A stretch of DNA of 64,000 nt from Camellia lanceoleosa (Eukaryota > Streptophyta > Magnoliopsida > Ericales > Theaceae): assembly GCA_025200525.1 (NCBI GenBank), contig CM045760.1, forward strand, positions 47,573,932 through 47,637,931. Direction: 5' to 3'. Below, one piece after another: positions 1 through 10,894 of the stretch (position 1 is its first letter; the number at the start of each line of letters is the position of its first letter). A program made the translations under genes and the position numbers. A model generated the notes under the pieces. The model was not told where the DNA came from and ran no database searches. It was given only the letters and a program-made list of their open reading frames with translations.

Positions 1-1669
1 TCTTATTCATTTCCCAATTCTTAACCATGACTCAGAACCTGGCCAATCAACACATATGAGACAGTAACTTATATTAGACATCTTCCCATTTCACATAGAT
101 AAGCATATTAGCTATACCAACACATCAACAGACAAGCATAAGAGCTATATCACATTTCCAGGGATGAGCATAAGAGTTGTATCATCACAATAGTAGATAA
201 GCATATGAGCTGTATCTATGGAGTCCATCCCCTATCTTCTCCCAAACAACATCCGGTTTAGAGGTCCATCCCCTATCTTCCCCTAAACCGTGGAGTACAT
301 TCCCTATCTCCTCCAATACAACACAATGCATATAAACAATTATTATACACATTAACAATCAATACATAAAATTAATGTATCCTCTCAACCGTCCTACTTA
401 ATGACACATTCCGATAATTTGTTTCCGTTTGCCTAATCATCATGCATTGTCTACAACAATCAAGACTATCCTCCACCGATAGCCCAAAGCAGTTATTTCT
501 AAACAGAAAATAAATGCATCAAATGGATATAAAATCAACATTTCAATTCAATTCCTCATCCCTCAAATTAATTATTTGAATTAATTTATTAAACCAATTT
601 GGGCAAATTCCCATATATCAACAAACAACCCTAAGGTTCCATTTCCACCCATAACCCATCATCTATCTCACTTTTTCCATGCCAATCTTACATATAGATT
701 TATTATAAACAAAACCCCATCTTTTGTAAAATTACACAAAGGCCCAAACTTTCTCAAAATTACACAACAACACCCAACATATCAAAATGCTAAAATTGAA
801 AGACAATCCATAAGGAGGAGTAGGATATCCCTACCTCAAAGTTTGAGCTCCAACGGAGATGAAGACCAAAAACCAAAATGCACCAAATCGCCAAATTTTC
901 AGGTTAAATCAAAGCTCTCAACACCCTCTACCTTTTTAACAAAGAACTTAGGGTAGATTCACACTAGAAAGAGATGGAAATTTAGAGAGAAGACAAGTCT
1001 AGAGAGAGAGGGTCTCAGATCTAGGGTTTTAAAATGAAAAGTGATGAAAATGTTATGTTTAAAATCGCTGCTGCTGCTGATATAAAACAGGTTCGCTCGA
1101 GCGAAGACTTGGTCACTCGAGCGACCAGACACATGAAACCTCGCTCGAGCCAAGAAAGTCTCGCTCGAGCCAACAACCCAGAACCTCGCTCGAGCTACAA
1201 AATGTTCGCTCGAGCCAGCAACTCGACCCTACAGGTCTGCAACTAGACACATGCTCGAGCGAAGAACAAACCAGATCGCTCGAGCGAAGAAAATCTCGAT
1301 CGAGCCAAGAAATGCAGCTCTCAGGTCCTGAACTAGACGCAATCGCTCGCTCGAGCGAAGCCACTCTGGCTCGAGCCACCAGAAACAAAACTCCACTCTC
1401 GCTCGAGCGACCAAACTCTGGCTCAGGCGAAGGACCAAAGACAGAAGCTTGGTCGAGTGAAGAACTACTCGCTCGAGCGAAGACCCAAAATTCTGGGCAA
1501 CAACACTTGGCTCCCAAACACAACCAACCTGTAATAAACCTGCCCAACACATCCTATAACTCAAATACAAAGTGGAAAATGATGAAAACAAGATAATAAT
1601 CAACTACTAATATCCACGGACACACGTCCGGATCACTGTACAACAAAGGGTAAACCCGGGATCGCTATA
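1..1669 (-). repeat. 3' LTR of element 1, partial
   Basis: Near-identical to 7601-9291. Its sense start is at 1669 (TATAGCGATCCCGGG), abutting the polypurine tract. Reading in sense, it holds about 190 bp of upstream U3, a GCTCGAGC array (1480-1094), a TATA-like TTTTATATC, a candidate splice donor near 830, a conserved stem-loop at 464-484 and GGAG...CTCC units near 220-300. The last part, corresponding to 7107-7600, is outside the window. Confidence 0.93.
1094..1480. promoter_or_regulatory. GCTCGAGC palindrome array in element 1 3' LTR
   Basis: Well over a dozen irregularly spaced copies of the 8-bp palindrome GCTCGAGC, or one-base variants such as GCTCAAGC and TCGAGTGA, are packed into about 390 bp. 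In element sense they stop just before a TATA-like sequence, so they sit where U3 activator sites would be. Function is inferred from position only. The array has few stop codons in any frame, which creates spurious open frames rich in Ala-Arg-Ala-Ser and Arg-Ser-Ser-Glu. Confidence 0.8.
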
Positions 1670-2078
1670 ACCTCCCCCCTTAAAGAATTTCGTCCCCGAA
1701 ATTAAGAACAAGTTTTCGAAAACGGGTTTTTTCTCCATTTTAAACAATGTTACATTTCAATATTACACAACTTGACCCATTACCGGTCATTCCATCTCTT
1801 CTCAAGAGGCATCTCACAACAATTACATTTCAACATGTATTCCCCTTCCTTTTCAACCATTTTCAACACACATGGTTTACAATTCCATATCATAATCAAT
1901 TTTCATGATACATCTCCAGTTCTATAATATAGCCAATATATGCACTATTACAATCAACTTCCATATCAAGGAAAGTTCTACAATATTTCCATAACCAAAA
2001 CATTCACAATGTTTTACAACTTAAGACATATTTAATGATCTTAAAGTTCAACAATACAACAATATATATAACATATGT
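1670..2078 (-). other. Element 1 polypurine tract and 3' untranslated region
   Basis: In element sense this is the untranslated stretch after the pol stop. It ends in a purine-rich tract (AAGGGGGGAGGT on the minus strand, 1681-1670) that abuts the 3' LTR and would prime plus-strand synthesis. No gene was seen. Confidence 0.8.
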
Positions 2079-5000
2079 TCAAACATCCACAAATAGGTCC
2101 GGATATTTCTCTCGGACCTCCAACTCTCGTTTCCAAGTGGCCTCCTCCACTCTGTGATGTTTCCACAAAACCTTTACCAAAGGAATGGTCTTGCCACGCA
2201 GGACTTGATCCCGCCTATCCAAGACCCGAATCGGTCTTTCCTCGTACGAGGCATCCTCATCTACCTCTAAGTCGGTCCAATCCAATACATGTGATGGATC
2301 CGGCTCATACTTCCAAAGCATACTCACATGAAACACGTCATGAACTCCGTACAACTATGGCGGCAAAGCTAAACGATAAGCGACCTCGCCAATCCTCTCA
2401 AGGATCTCAAAAGGACCAATAAACCGAGGGGACAACTTCCCACTCTTCCCAAACCTCATCAATCCCCGCCTGGGTGATATCTTTAGAAAGACATGATCAC
2501 CCATCTCAAACACCAACGGTCTTCTCCTACGATCAGCCTACGATTTCTGACGACTCTGGGCTATAACAAGCCTCCTACGGATAAGCTCAACTTTCTCCGT
2601 CGTTTCCCTCACCAATTCCGGACCCAACAAAGGTGCATCACCCACCTCGGCCCAACAAACTGGTGACCTACACGGTCGGCCATACAAGGCCTCAAACGGT
2701 GCCATACCGATGCTAGACTGAAAACTGTTGTTGTAGGCAAACTCCACCAAGGGCAAGTGCCTCTCCCACATCCCACTAAAGTCCAGGACACAACCCCGAA
2801 GCATATCCTCAAGGATTTGAATGGTACGCTCAGACTGCCCGTCAGTCTGAGGATGAAAAGCTGTACTAAAGGTCAACTTAGGGCCCAAGGCACTCGGTAA
2901 ACTCTGCCACAGCCTAGCAGTAAAACGAGGGTCTCTATCTAAGACGATCGTCACTGGGACCCCGTGCAATCTCACTATGTCCCGAATATACAAGTCAGCA
3001 AGATGATCTACTGAATCTCTCACGCGCATGGGAATGAAGTGTGCTGACTTAGTCAACCGGTCTACAACCACCCAAATGGCATCACCACCCCGCTGAGTCC
3101 TCGGAAGACCTACAACGAAGTCCATAGTGACATGCTCCCACTTCCACTCGGTAATAGGCAAGGGTTGTAACAAACCCGCTGGCCTTTGATGTTCGGCCTT
3201 CACTTGCTGACAAGTAAGGCACTTAGACACGAAAGCTGCCACATCTCTCTTCATACCCCGCCACCAAAACTGGCGACCCAAATCCCGATACATCTTAGTG
3301 CCTCCTGGATGCACCGCAAGGCGCAAATGATGAAACTCTCGGAGTACCTCCTCTCGGCAAGACTTCGGCACAAACAAATGGTCTCGGTATCTCACAGTCA
3401 GGTCAGGATACACCGTCAAGCCCTTCTCAACTTTCCCACTGGAGATCTTCTCCCGGAGGGATTCTACCTCAAGGTCACCTCTCTGTGCCTCTAACACTCG
3501 AGTCACAGGTGTAGGCTGTGCAACAACAGAAAACAAGGCCGCAGCCTCAACAGACTCGCCCAGATGCAAATCAAACTCGCCAAGTGCCCCCAACATCTCC
3601 CACTCCCGGATGGCTACACAAGCTACATCACTAATGGATTTTCTGCTAAGGGCATCGGCCACGACATTGGCCTTTCCCGGATAATAATGTAACTCCAAGT
3701 CGTAATCCTCAATAAACTCTATCCACCTCCTCTGCCTCAAATTCAAGTCTTTTTGTGTAAACAGGTACTTCAGACTCTTATGATCTGAGAACACCTTGAA
3801 TCTCTCGCCATAAAGGTAGTGCCTCCAGATTTTCAAGGAAAAGATCACTGCTGCTAACTCTAGGTCATGTGTAGGGTAATTCTTCTTGTGAATTTTCAAC
3901 TGACGCGAGCCATAGGCAACTACTTTCCCCTCTTGCATCAACACACAACCCAAACCCTCTCGTGAGGCATCACAATAAACCGCATGACCCAACCCCCTCT
4001 CCGAAATAATCAAAACTGGAGCGGTGGTCAATCTAACTTTCAGCTCTTGGAACGACTTTTCACAAGTCTCACTCCATACAAATTTGACTCCCTTCCAAGT
4101 CAGCCTAGTCAACGGTGAAGCTAACCTGGAGAAGTCTTTCACAAACCGGCGATAATACCCAGCTAATCCCAGAAAACTGCGGATCTCAAACACACTCATA
4201 GGTTGTGCCCAATCTTGCACTGCCTCAGTCTTGGATATATCAACAGACACCCCTTCCCCTGATACAACATGGCCTAGGAACTTGACTTCCCCTAGCCAGA
4301 ACTCACACTTCCCAAACTTGGCGTACAGCCTATGGGCTCTAAGCAACTCGAGCACCACTCTCAAGTGTGCCTCGTGCTCCTCCTCTGAAGGTGAATAGAT
4401 CAAAATGTCGTCCATGAAAACGACTACAAAACGATCTAAGAATTCCCGGAAGATCCGGTTCATCAAGTCCATAAAGACTGCCGGTGCGTTGGTAAGTCCA
4501 AACGTTATCACCAAAAACTCATAATGGTCATACCGCGTACGGAATGCCGTCTTCGGAATATCCTCCTCCCTGACCCTCAACTAGTGGTAACCCGATCTCA
4601 AGTCTATCTTAGAGAAACAACGGGAACCCTTCAACTGGTCAAACAAATCATCTATACGGGGCATAGGGTACTTATTCTTAACCGTAGCCCGATTCAACTT
4701 CTGGTAATCGACACAAAGTCTTAAGGCACCATCTTTCTTTTTAGCAAAGAGGGCCGGTGCTCCCCACGGCGAAACACTAGGGCGAATGAAGCCCTTATCT
4801 AGCAATTCCTGGAGCTGAACTTTCAACTCAACCAACTCTGCTGGGGCGAAACGATAAGGTGCCATGGAAATCGACGCCGTGCCGGGCACTAGATCAATAG
4901 AGAACTCAATCTCCCGGTGAGGTGGCAAACTAACAAGATCTTCGGGAAAGACATCTGAATACTCACAAACCACCCTCGGCAACACAATCTAGGTCTCATC

Positions 5001-5822
5001 ACACTCACCACTCTCAAAGCTAGCAAGTAGACCCCTAAGCTCACCCCGCCCTCGCGGATCATATGCTGGTGGCAACACACTACCAACCCGGTCCCCCAAG
5101 AAATGGAAACACTCCCCGCTCACGGTACAACAAGTGACCCTCTGGCGGTAGCAATCAATAACTGCCCGGTATGACGATAACCAGTCCATACCCAAAATAA
5201 CATCAATGCCCTTCATGGGCATAACTACAACAGGAAACGGAAGCCTATGATCGGCGACCTCTATATCACAACCTCTACATCCGTGCTTCAAAATCAGCTC
5301 ACCCCCAAGAGGTGATACAACACATATAGGAGATGCTAACAGTGCTAACTCCAACTCCAATACAGATGCAAATGCAGCAGATACAGAAGAATGAGACGCA
5401 CCCGTATCAATCAATACACTAGCAACCGAGTTGCAAAACAGAAAGGTACCTCTCACTACTGATGGAGCTGGTACTAGGTCCTGCGCGGTGACAACATACA
5501 CACGCCCTGAAGGCCCCTGATCCACCTGCTCACCTCTAGGAGCAAATGACTGATGCACAGACTGGGAAGACGAGGCTTCCAGATTGGCCCTCGAGGCTTG
5601 CACAGACTGAGCTAGCTGATAACTCTGCGTCTGCCTAGAACCAGACGCCCCTGAAGTGGCACTCAACTGTGGGCAAAACCTCTTCAAGTGCCCAGGCTGT
5701 CCACACTGATAACAAGACAAAGGCTGGCCTCGCCTCGACTCGCCCCCGAGGTCAGCTAAGAAGAACCATTCGTGACCCCCTCCTTCATGGGCAAACCAAG
5801 GACTTGTGACCCAGCTGGCCAC
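2079..5822 (-). pseudogene. pol: Element 1 pol pseudogene: protease, RT, RNase H, integrase, chromodomain-like tail
   Basis: The degenerate polyprotein reads on the minus strand in blocks 5822-4989, 4985-4581, 4580-2538 and about 2500-2079. The first block carries a second CCHC knuckle (CYQCGQPGHLKRFC) and the aspartic protease motif LIDTGASHS. RT follows, with the catalytic FMDDILIYS; then RNase H ([10 protein letters not shown]) and integrase with a CLTC zinc-finger half and the D-D-E residues in [15 protein letters not shown] and DGQSERT. The C-terminal block has VLWKHHRVEEATWKRE, resembling a chromodomain. Breaks: CAG to TAG near 4986 (Gln before Ile-Val), CAG to TAG near 4580 (Gln of GYHQ in RT), and a Tyr codon read as TAG near 2536. 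Each was judged by comparison with element 2. It cannot supply its own enzymes. Confidence 0.92.
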
Positions 5823-6698
5823 ATGTAAAACAAGTCAAGCCTCCCTGATTACCTCTCCCGGAGCCTGCACTCGGCACTGGAAAGGTCGATCTAGCCAAAC
5901 CACTCTGAGACTGCTGAGGGTTGAAACCCCTCTGTCTCCTGCCATCACCCTGGCTCTCTTGGCTCCTCTTGGAGCCACCATGCTTCTCCTCATCCTCTTC
6001 CTGCATCATAAGCTCCATATGAGCTGCAGCATCAACCAAACGTCTGTACTCTCGAATGAACGACCCTCCAATCCTCAACTTCCATTCAAACTCAAAGCCA
6101 CAGCGTTCTTCGGACGCCACCAGTTCAGGTGCAAACCTGGACAGACTAGTAAAAGTAGCCTCAAACTCGGCCACGGATAAACCCTGCTGCTTAAACTGGC
6201 AAAACTGATCCCTCAGCTTCTCCCTAACAGCTGAAGACAAAAACTTCTCTTGGAAGGCAGTCACAAAAGCCTCCCATGCACCACCCACATTGTCTTTCTC
6301 GTACTTCTACCATTGACCCGCATTTCCCTTCAATTGGAAGGATGCCAAGGTCACCTTTAAACCCCCGTCCTCGATACCAAGCATCTCAAACGTCTTCTCC
6401 ATCTGTTCCAGCCACTTGTCAGCCTTAAGTGGCTCTTTCGGATCTTCAACAAATTCATCCGGGTTAGACAGGAAAAATTCCCTCTTCAAGAAAGAAGGTC
6501 TTGCCTTTGTAACCTGATGCTCAGCTCTGAGAATACCCAAAGCTTCCGCTATCTCCCGGGCCAAGGCACCCATAGCCTGCTGACCCACTGGCTCGGCCAT
6601 ATTGGCCTGACCAACTCCCTCCTGCATTTCCGGAACTTCATCCGGTAAAGGTGCCTCCCGCCTCTAGGCCTACCATGCCTACCACCTCGTCCTGACAT
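5785..6698 (-). pseudogene. gag: Element 1 gag pseudogene
   Basis: This is the capsid-type Gag of element 1, homologous to the open 355-codon gag of element 2. The ATG matching the element 2 start is at 6698-6696. A frameshift follows before 6627, and a Trp codon has become TAG near 6306, splitting the capsid region into 6627-6307 and 6288-5785. The second piece ends with the first CCHC knuckle (CFTCGQLGHKSLVC). A further frameshift separates it from the pol frame starting near 5822. Gag would form the particle and bind RNA; this copy is non-functional. Confidence 0.9.
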
Positions 6699-7091
6699 CC
6701 TATTAAAGTTAACAAAACATTATCACATTCATAAATGTGCTGAAACTAAACACCCACGTCCTGATGCATGGACAACTGTAATTCACTCCATGTAAGCACA
6801 AAAACACAAAAGCACTTACGAATTTCATTTCCGGATAATGATAGTCCCGAGGCGTTACTAGAGTTCCGGTTAGAAATAGCAATGATCAAGTTCTTTTCCA
6901 ACAAGACTCCCAGAAACCCAAGGATCCAATCAATATCCTAGAAATTAAATCCCATACCCACATAATCACATAAGCATGTTCTCAATTTAAACATATAGCA
7001 TATGATTCTACACCTAAGTCTCTATCAAGCGAGACAAATCCATTGTGATCCTAATCACTTCCCACGTACCCAAAGTATTTGAACGCGGTAC
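6699..7091 (-). other. Element 1 leader with candidate 120-nt intron
   Basis: Untranslated leader between the primer-binding site and gag. On the minus strand a consensus donor TTC/GTAAGT begins at 6819, and an acceptor TTAATAG/G ends at 6700, one base before the gag ATG. Element 2 has the matching pair 123 nt apart. Splicing is inferred. Packaging or dimerisation signals could also lie here, but none can be named. Confidence 0.6.
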
Positions 7092-7103
7092 GCTCTGATA
7101 CCA
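7092..7103 (-). promoter_or_regulatory. Primer-binding site, initiator tRNA-Met, element 1
   Basis: The minus strand reads TGGTATCAGAGC, the classic complement to the 3' end of plant initiator tRNA-Met. It is separated from the end of the 5' LTR by three bases (ACT), as in element 2. It would prime minus-strand cDNA synthesis. Confidence 0.95.
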
Positions 7104-7106
7104 AGT

Positions 7107-9291
7107 TGTAACACCTTCAAAATAATAACATTAAATTCAACAATATTGACATGCATTGGTATATAAAAGATCAACATCCTTCTATTCATCAGAGTGTTTC
7201 CTTACAAAAAGTATTACATGTTGACAACAAATATAAACGCCCCATGGGCTTACAACTTTCCAAGTCAACACTTGGTTAAAAGAAATGAGTACTAACTCAT
7301 ATACACATTAAGCCCTAGGCTTGAATTTACATGTAATACATCAAAAGGAAAAAAGAAACATCCAAAAAGTCTGACAGCCTTTAGCCTCCTAAGCCATGTC
7401 CTTAGAGGTGACATGCTACCTGTACTTGAAAATGATGTTCCCATATAGGGTGAGCCACAGCCCAGTAGAAATACACTAAACCAACTATGAACAATGACTA
7501 AAATATTAGCAGTTGATAGATGGCCAACACTGATACATCCACTTATACCATGTTAAAGTTTTTATGACATACAAGTCCATGTTACTTTTCAGTTTCCATT
7601 TCTTATTCATTTCCCAATTCTTAACCATGACTCAGAACCTGGCCAATCAACACATATGAGACAGTAACCCATATTAGACATCTTCCCATTTCACATAGAT
7701 AAGCATATTAGCTATACCAACACATCAACAGACAAGCATAAGAGCTATATCACATTTCCAGGGATGAGCATAAGAGCTGTATCATCACAATAGTAGATAA
7801 GCATATGAGCTGTATCTATGGAGTCCATCCCCTATCTTCTCCCAAACAACATCCGGTTTAGAGGTCCATCCCCTATCTTCCCCTAAACCGTGGAGTACAT
7901 CTCCTATCTCCTCCAACACAACACAATGCATATAAACAATTATTATACACATTAACAATCAATACATAAAATTAATGTATCCTCTCAACCGTCCTACTTA
8001 ATGACACATTCCGATAATTTGTTTCCGTTTGCCTAATCATCATGCATTGTCTACAACAATCAAGACTATCCTCCACCGATAGCCCAAAGCAATTATTTCT
8101 AAACAGAAAATAAATGCATCAAATGGATATAAAATCAACATTTCAATTCAATTCCTCATCCCTCAAATTAATTATTTGAATTAATTTATTAAACCAATTT
8201 GGGCAAATTCCCATATATCAACAAACAACCCTAAGGTTCCATTTCCACCCATAACCCATCATCTATCTCACTTTTTCCATGCCAATCTTGCATATATATT
8301 TATTATAAACAAAACCCCATCTTTTCTAAAATTACACAAAGGCCCAAACTTTCTCAAAATTACACAACAACACCCAACATATCAAAATGCTAAAATTGAA
8401 AGACAAAATCCATAAGGAGGAGTAGGATATCCCTACCTCAAAGTTTGAGCTCCAACGGAGATAAAGACCAAAAACCAAAATGCTCCAAATCGCCAAATTT
8501 TCAGGTTAAATCAAAGCTCTGAACACCCTCTACCTTTTTAACAAAGAACTTAAGGTAGACTCACACTAGAAAGAGATGGAAATCTAGAGAGAAGGCAAGT
8601 CTAGAGAGAGAGGGTCTCAGATCTAGGGTTTTAAAATGAAAAGTGATGAAAATGTTATGTTTAAAATCGCTGCTGCTGCTGATATAAAACAGGTTCGCTC
8701 GAGCGAAGACTTGGTCGCTCAAGCGACCAAACACATGAAACCTCGCTCAAGGCAAGAAAGTCTCGCTCGAGCCAATAACCCAGAACCTCGCTCGAGCTAC
8801 AAAATGTTCGCTCGAGCCAGCAACTTGACCCTACAGGTCTGCAACTAGACACACGCTCGAGCGACAAACTGCTCGCTCGAGCGAAGAACAAACCAGATCA
8901 CTCGAGCGAAGAAAATCTCGATCGAGCCAAGAAATGCAGCTCTCAGGTCCTGAACTAGACGCAATCGCTCGCTCGGGCGAAGCCACTCTAGCTCGAGCCA
9001 CCAGAAACAAAACTCCACTCTCGCTCAAGCGACCAAACTCTGGCTCGAGCGAAGGACCAAAGACAGAAGCTCACTCGAGCGAAGAACTACTCGCTCGAGC
9101 GAAGACCCAAAATTCTGGGCAGCAACACTTGGCTCCCAAACACAACCAACCTGTAACAAACTTGCCCAACACATCCTATAACTCAAATACAAAGTGGGAA
9201 AGGATGTAAACAAGATAATAATCAACTACTAATATCCACGGACACACGTCCGGATCACTGTACAACAAGGGGTAAACCCGGGATCGCTATA
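7107..9291 (-). repeat. 5' LTR of element 1 (2185 bp)
   Basis: Sense direction runs from 9291 (TATAGCGATCCCGGG) to 7107 (GGTGTTACA). It contains a GCTCGAGC array (9102-8696), a TATA-like box, a stem-loop at 8064-8084, GGAG...CTCC units near 7820-7900 and a candidate acceptor near 7440. It starts with TA rather than TG. The boundary at 9291 follows from its match to 1669 and from the TATAGCGA starts of other LTRs here. Confidence 0.93.
8696..9102. promoter_or_regulatory. GCTCGAGC palindrome array in element 1 5' LTR
   Basis: Counterpart of the array at 1094-1480. It holds one extra unit of about 25 bp near 8863-8885 that the other LTR lacks. It also differs at many single bases, mostly C/T or G/A within CpG. 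The array is clearly more diverged than the rest of the LTR pair. Confidence 0.8.
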
Positions 9292-10440
9292 ATCCCCATT
9301 GGTTAGCTTCCATTTAACTTTTATTTTACAATCCCACATAGTTTTGATTTTAAAAATAATTTTGTAGGAGATTTTGAAACTTTCATAATATTTAACTTTA
9401 AAATTATTATAATCCTACATCAAGAAAAGAAAAAAAATGTGAGTTGTTTCACTTATATAAAGTGTTACAATCCCACATCAAAAAAAGTAAAAAAAAAAAA
9501 TTACAAAAAGTGAGTTGTTTCACTAATATAAAATAAATCTTATAAAGGGAGTTTTAAGGGAGAAACCTTCTATAAGGTCCAAACCCTCATTATAAAATTA
9601 TTGAATTTTTTTAATATTAAATAATTAAGAAAATTCTCATTGGCTAGCTTCCATTTACTTTTTATTTTACAATCTCAAATCGGGAAAAAAAAAAAGGTAG
9701 GAAAAAGTGAATCGTTTCATTTACATAAAGTCAATCTTATGCTCTAATTTATATAAATTATTGAAATTTCTTAATTTTAAACAATTAAGAAAATCCCCAT
9801 TGGTTAGCTTCCATTTAACTTTATTTTGCAATCCCACATCGGGAAAAGAAGGAAAAAGTAAATTGTTTTACTTATATAAAGTGAATCTTATGCTCTCATT
9901 TATATAAGCAACAGAAGATTTTTAGTGAGAAACTCTATAATCAATACCAATTTTTTTTGTTTGTGTGTTTAAGAACACATGTACAATACTCCTAACATAT
10001 TACCCGTATTATGTGAAGGTGTTTTTGTAAATACAGTTTCAATCTGCAATCCAATGTGCATATCTATTTAACTTTTATTTTACAATCCCACATCAGGAAA
10101 GGAAGGAAAAAGTAAATTGTTTCACTTATATAAAGTGAATCTTACTCCCATTTATATAAGTAAAAGAAGATTTTTAGTGAAGAGCCCTATAATCAATACC
10201 TTCTTTTTTTTTTTTTTTTTTTTTACAATTAAGAAAATCTCCATTGGTTAGCTTCTATTTAACTTTTATTATACAATCTCATATAGACATTTTGATTTTA
10301 AAAATAATTGTGTATGAGATTTTAAAACTCTCATAATATTTAACTTTAAAATAATTATAATCTCAGATCGAGAAAAGAAATAAAAAGTGAGTTGTTTCAC
10401 TTATATAAAGTGAATCGTATACTCTTATTTAATATTATAG
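9292..10440 (+). repeat. Degenerate repeat with snRNA-like USE + TATA promoter motifs
   Basis: AT-rich DNA made of several partial copies of a unit containing CCCCATTGGTTAGCTTCC (starts near 9294, 9637, 9795 and 10240), followed by a TCCCACATCG-like box and a TTATATAA box. In four copies (boxes at 9413/9453, 9832/9872, 10086/10126 and 10361/10401) the gap between the two boxes is exactly 30 nt. Two other copies have longer gaps. TCCCACATCG is the upstream sequence element of plant snRNA genes, and TATA about four helical turns away is the Pol II-type layout. No recognisable snRNA follows, so this may be a transposon-borne or retroposed promoter repeat. Confidence 0.7.
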
Positions 10441-10616
10441 TGTTGTGCATGTTTCAGTTCAAGATGATTTAAATTTTAAAATAAAATTTAAAGGTTTTAA
10501 TTAATTAATTTTGTTGTGAATTGGTTGGTCTTTTGACTTAGCCGATTAGACTGAATCATTTTTGGTTTGACTAATTCACTAATTTAATCACGATTTTAGC
10601 TGTTTTATCAAAATAT
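10441..10616. other. AT-rich DNA left of the CACTA element
   Basis: No gene or repeat was recognised. The last three bases (TAT, 10614-10616) form the left target duplication of the CACTA transposon. Confidence 0.6.
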
Positions 10617-10894
10617 CACTACAAGAATTTTCATTTTTGGCGACTAAATTTTTAGTCGCCAAAAGTTAATATTTAGTTACCGAAAGGCCTTAGCGACTAA
10701 ATTTTTTGGTCGCAGAATTAGTAGCCGAAGAGTTGTCAGGAAAGCTAAGTGGCGACTAAAATTCTTTTAGTCGTCAAAATGTTGGACATTAAATTAAATT
10801 AGATCCTTTTCGGCAACCAAATGTTTAGTCGCCTAAAGTCCCACCTTTTTAGCTACTAAAATTTTAGTCGGCAAAGTGTTCTTTTTTTGGCTAC
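10617..10894. repeat. CACTA left terminus and subterminal repeats
   Basis: Terminal inverted repeat followed by GGCGACTAAA/TTTAGTCGCC inverted motifs. The run is interrupted at 10894 by insertion of element 2 and resumes at 20096. Confidence 0.88.

Larger units (their letters stand above)
1..9291 (-). mobile_element. Ty3/gypsy chromovirus, element 1 (3' LTR cut by window edge)
   Basis: This LTR retrotransposon lies on the minus strand. Its order in sense direction is 5' LTR (9291-7107), tRNA-Met primer-binding site (7103-7092), gag, protease, reverse transcriptase, RNase H, integrase with a chromodomain-like tail, polypurine tract (about 1681-1670) and 3' LTR (1669 to beyond base 1). The domain order and integrase tail fit a plant chromovirus, probably the Tekay/Del group; the clade is my inference. 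The two LTR copies correspond with an offset of about 7600 and differ at roughly 45 positions by eye. That is about 2-3%, so it is older than element 2. Coding capacity is destroyed by frameshifts and nonsense codons. The target duplication cannot be tested because the left end is outside the window. Confidence 0.95.

Noticed and set aside
1113..1550. Long open frames across the palindrome arrays (also 1312-1596, 11012-11308, 35834-36109, 47783-48142) encoding Ala-Arg-Ala-Ser or Leu-Glu-Arg repeats
   Set aside because: They arise because GCTCGAGC repeats lack stop codons in most frames; frames overlap on both strands and there is no conserved protein.
9453..10408. True snRNA gene after the USE/TATA boxes
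   Set aside because: No recognisable U1-U6 sequence or 3' box at the expected distance in any copy.
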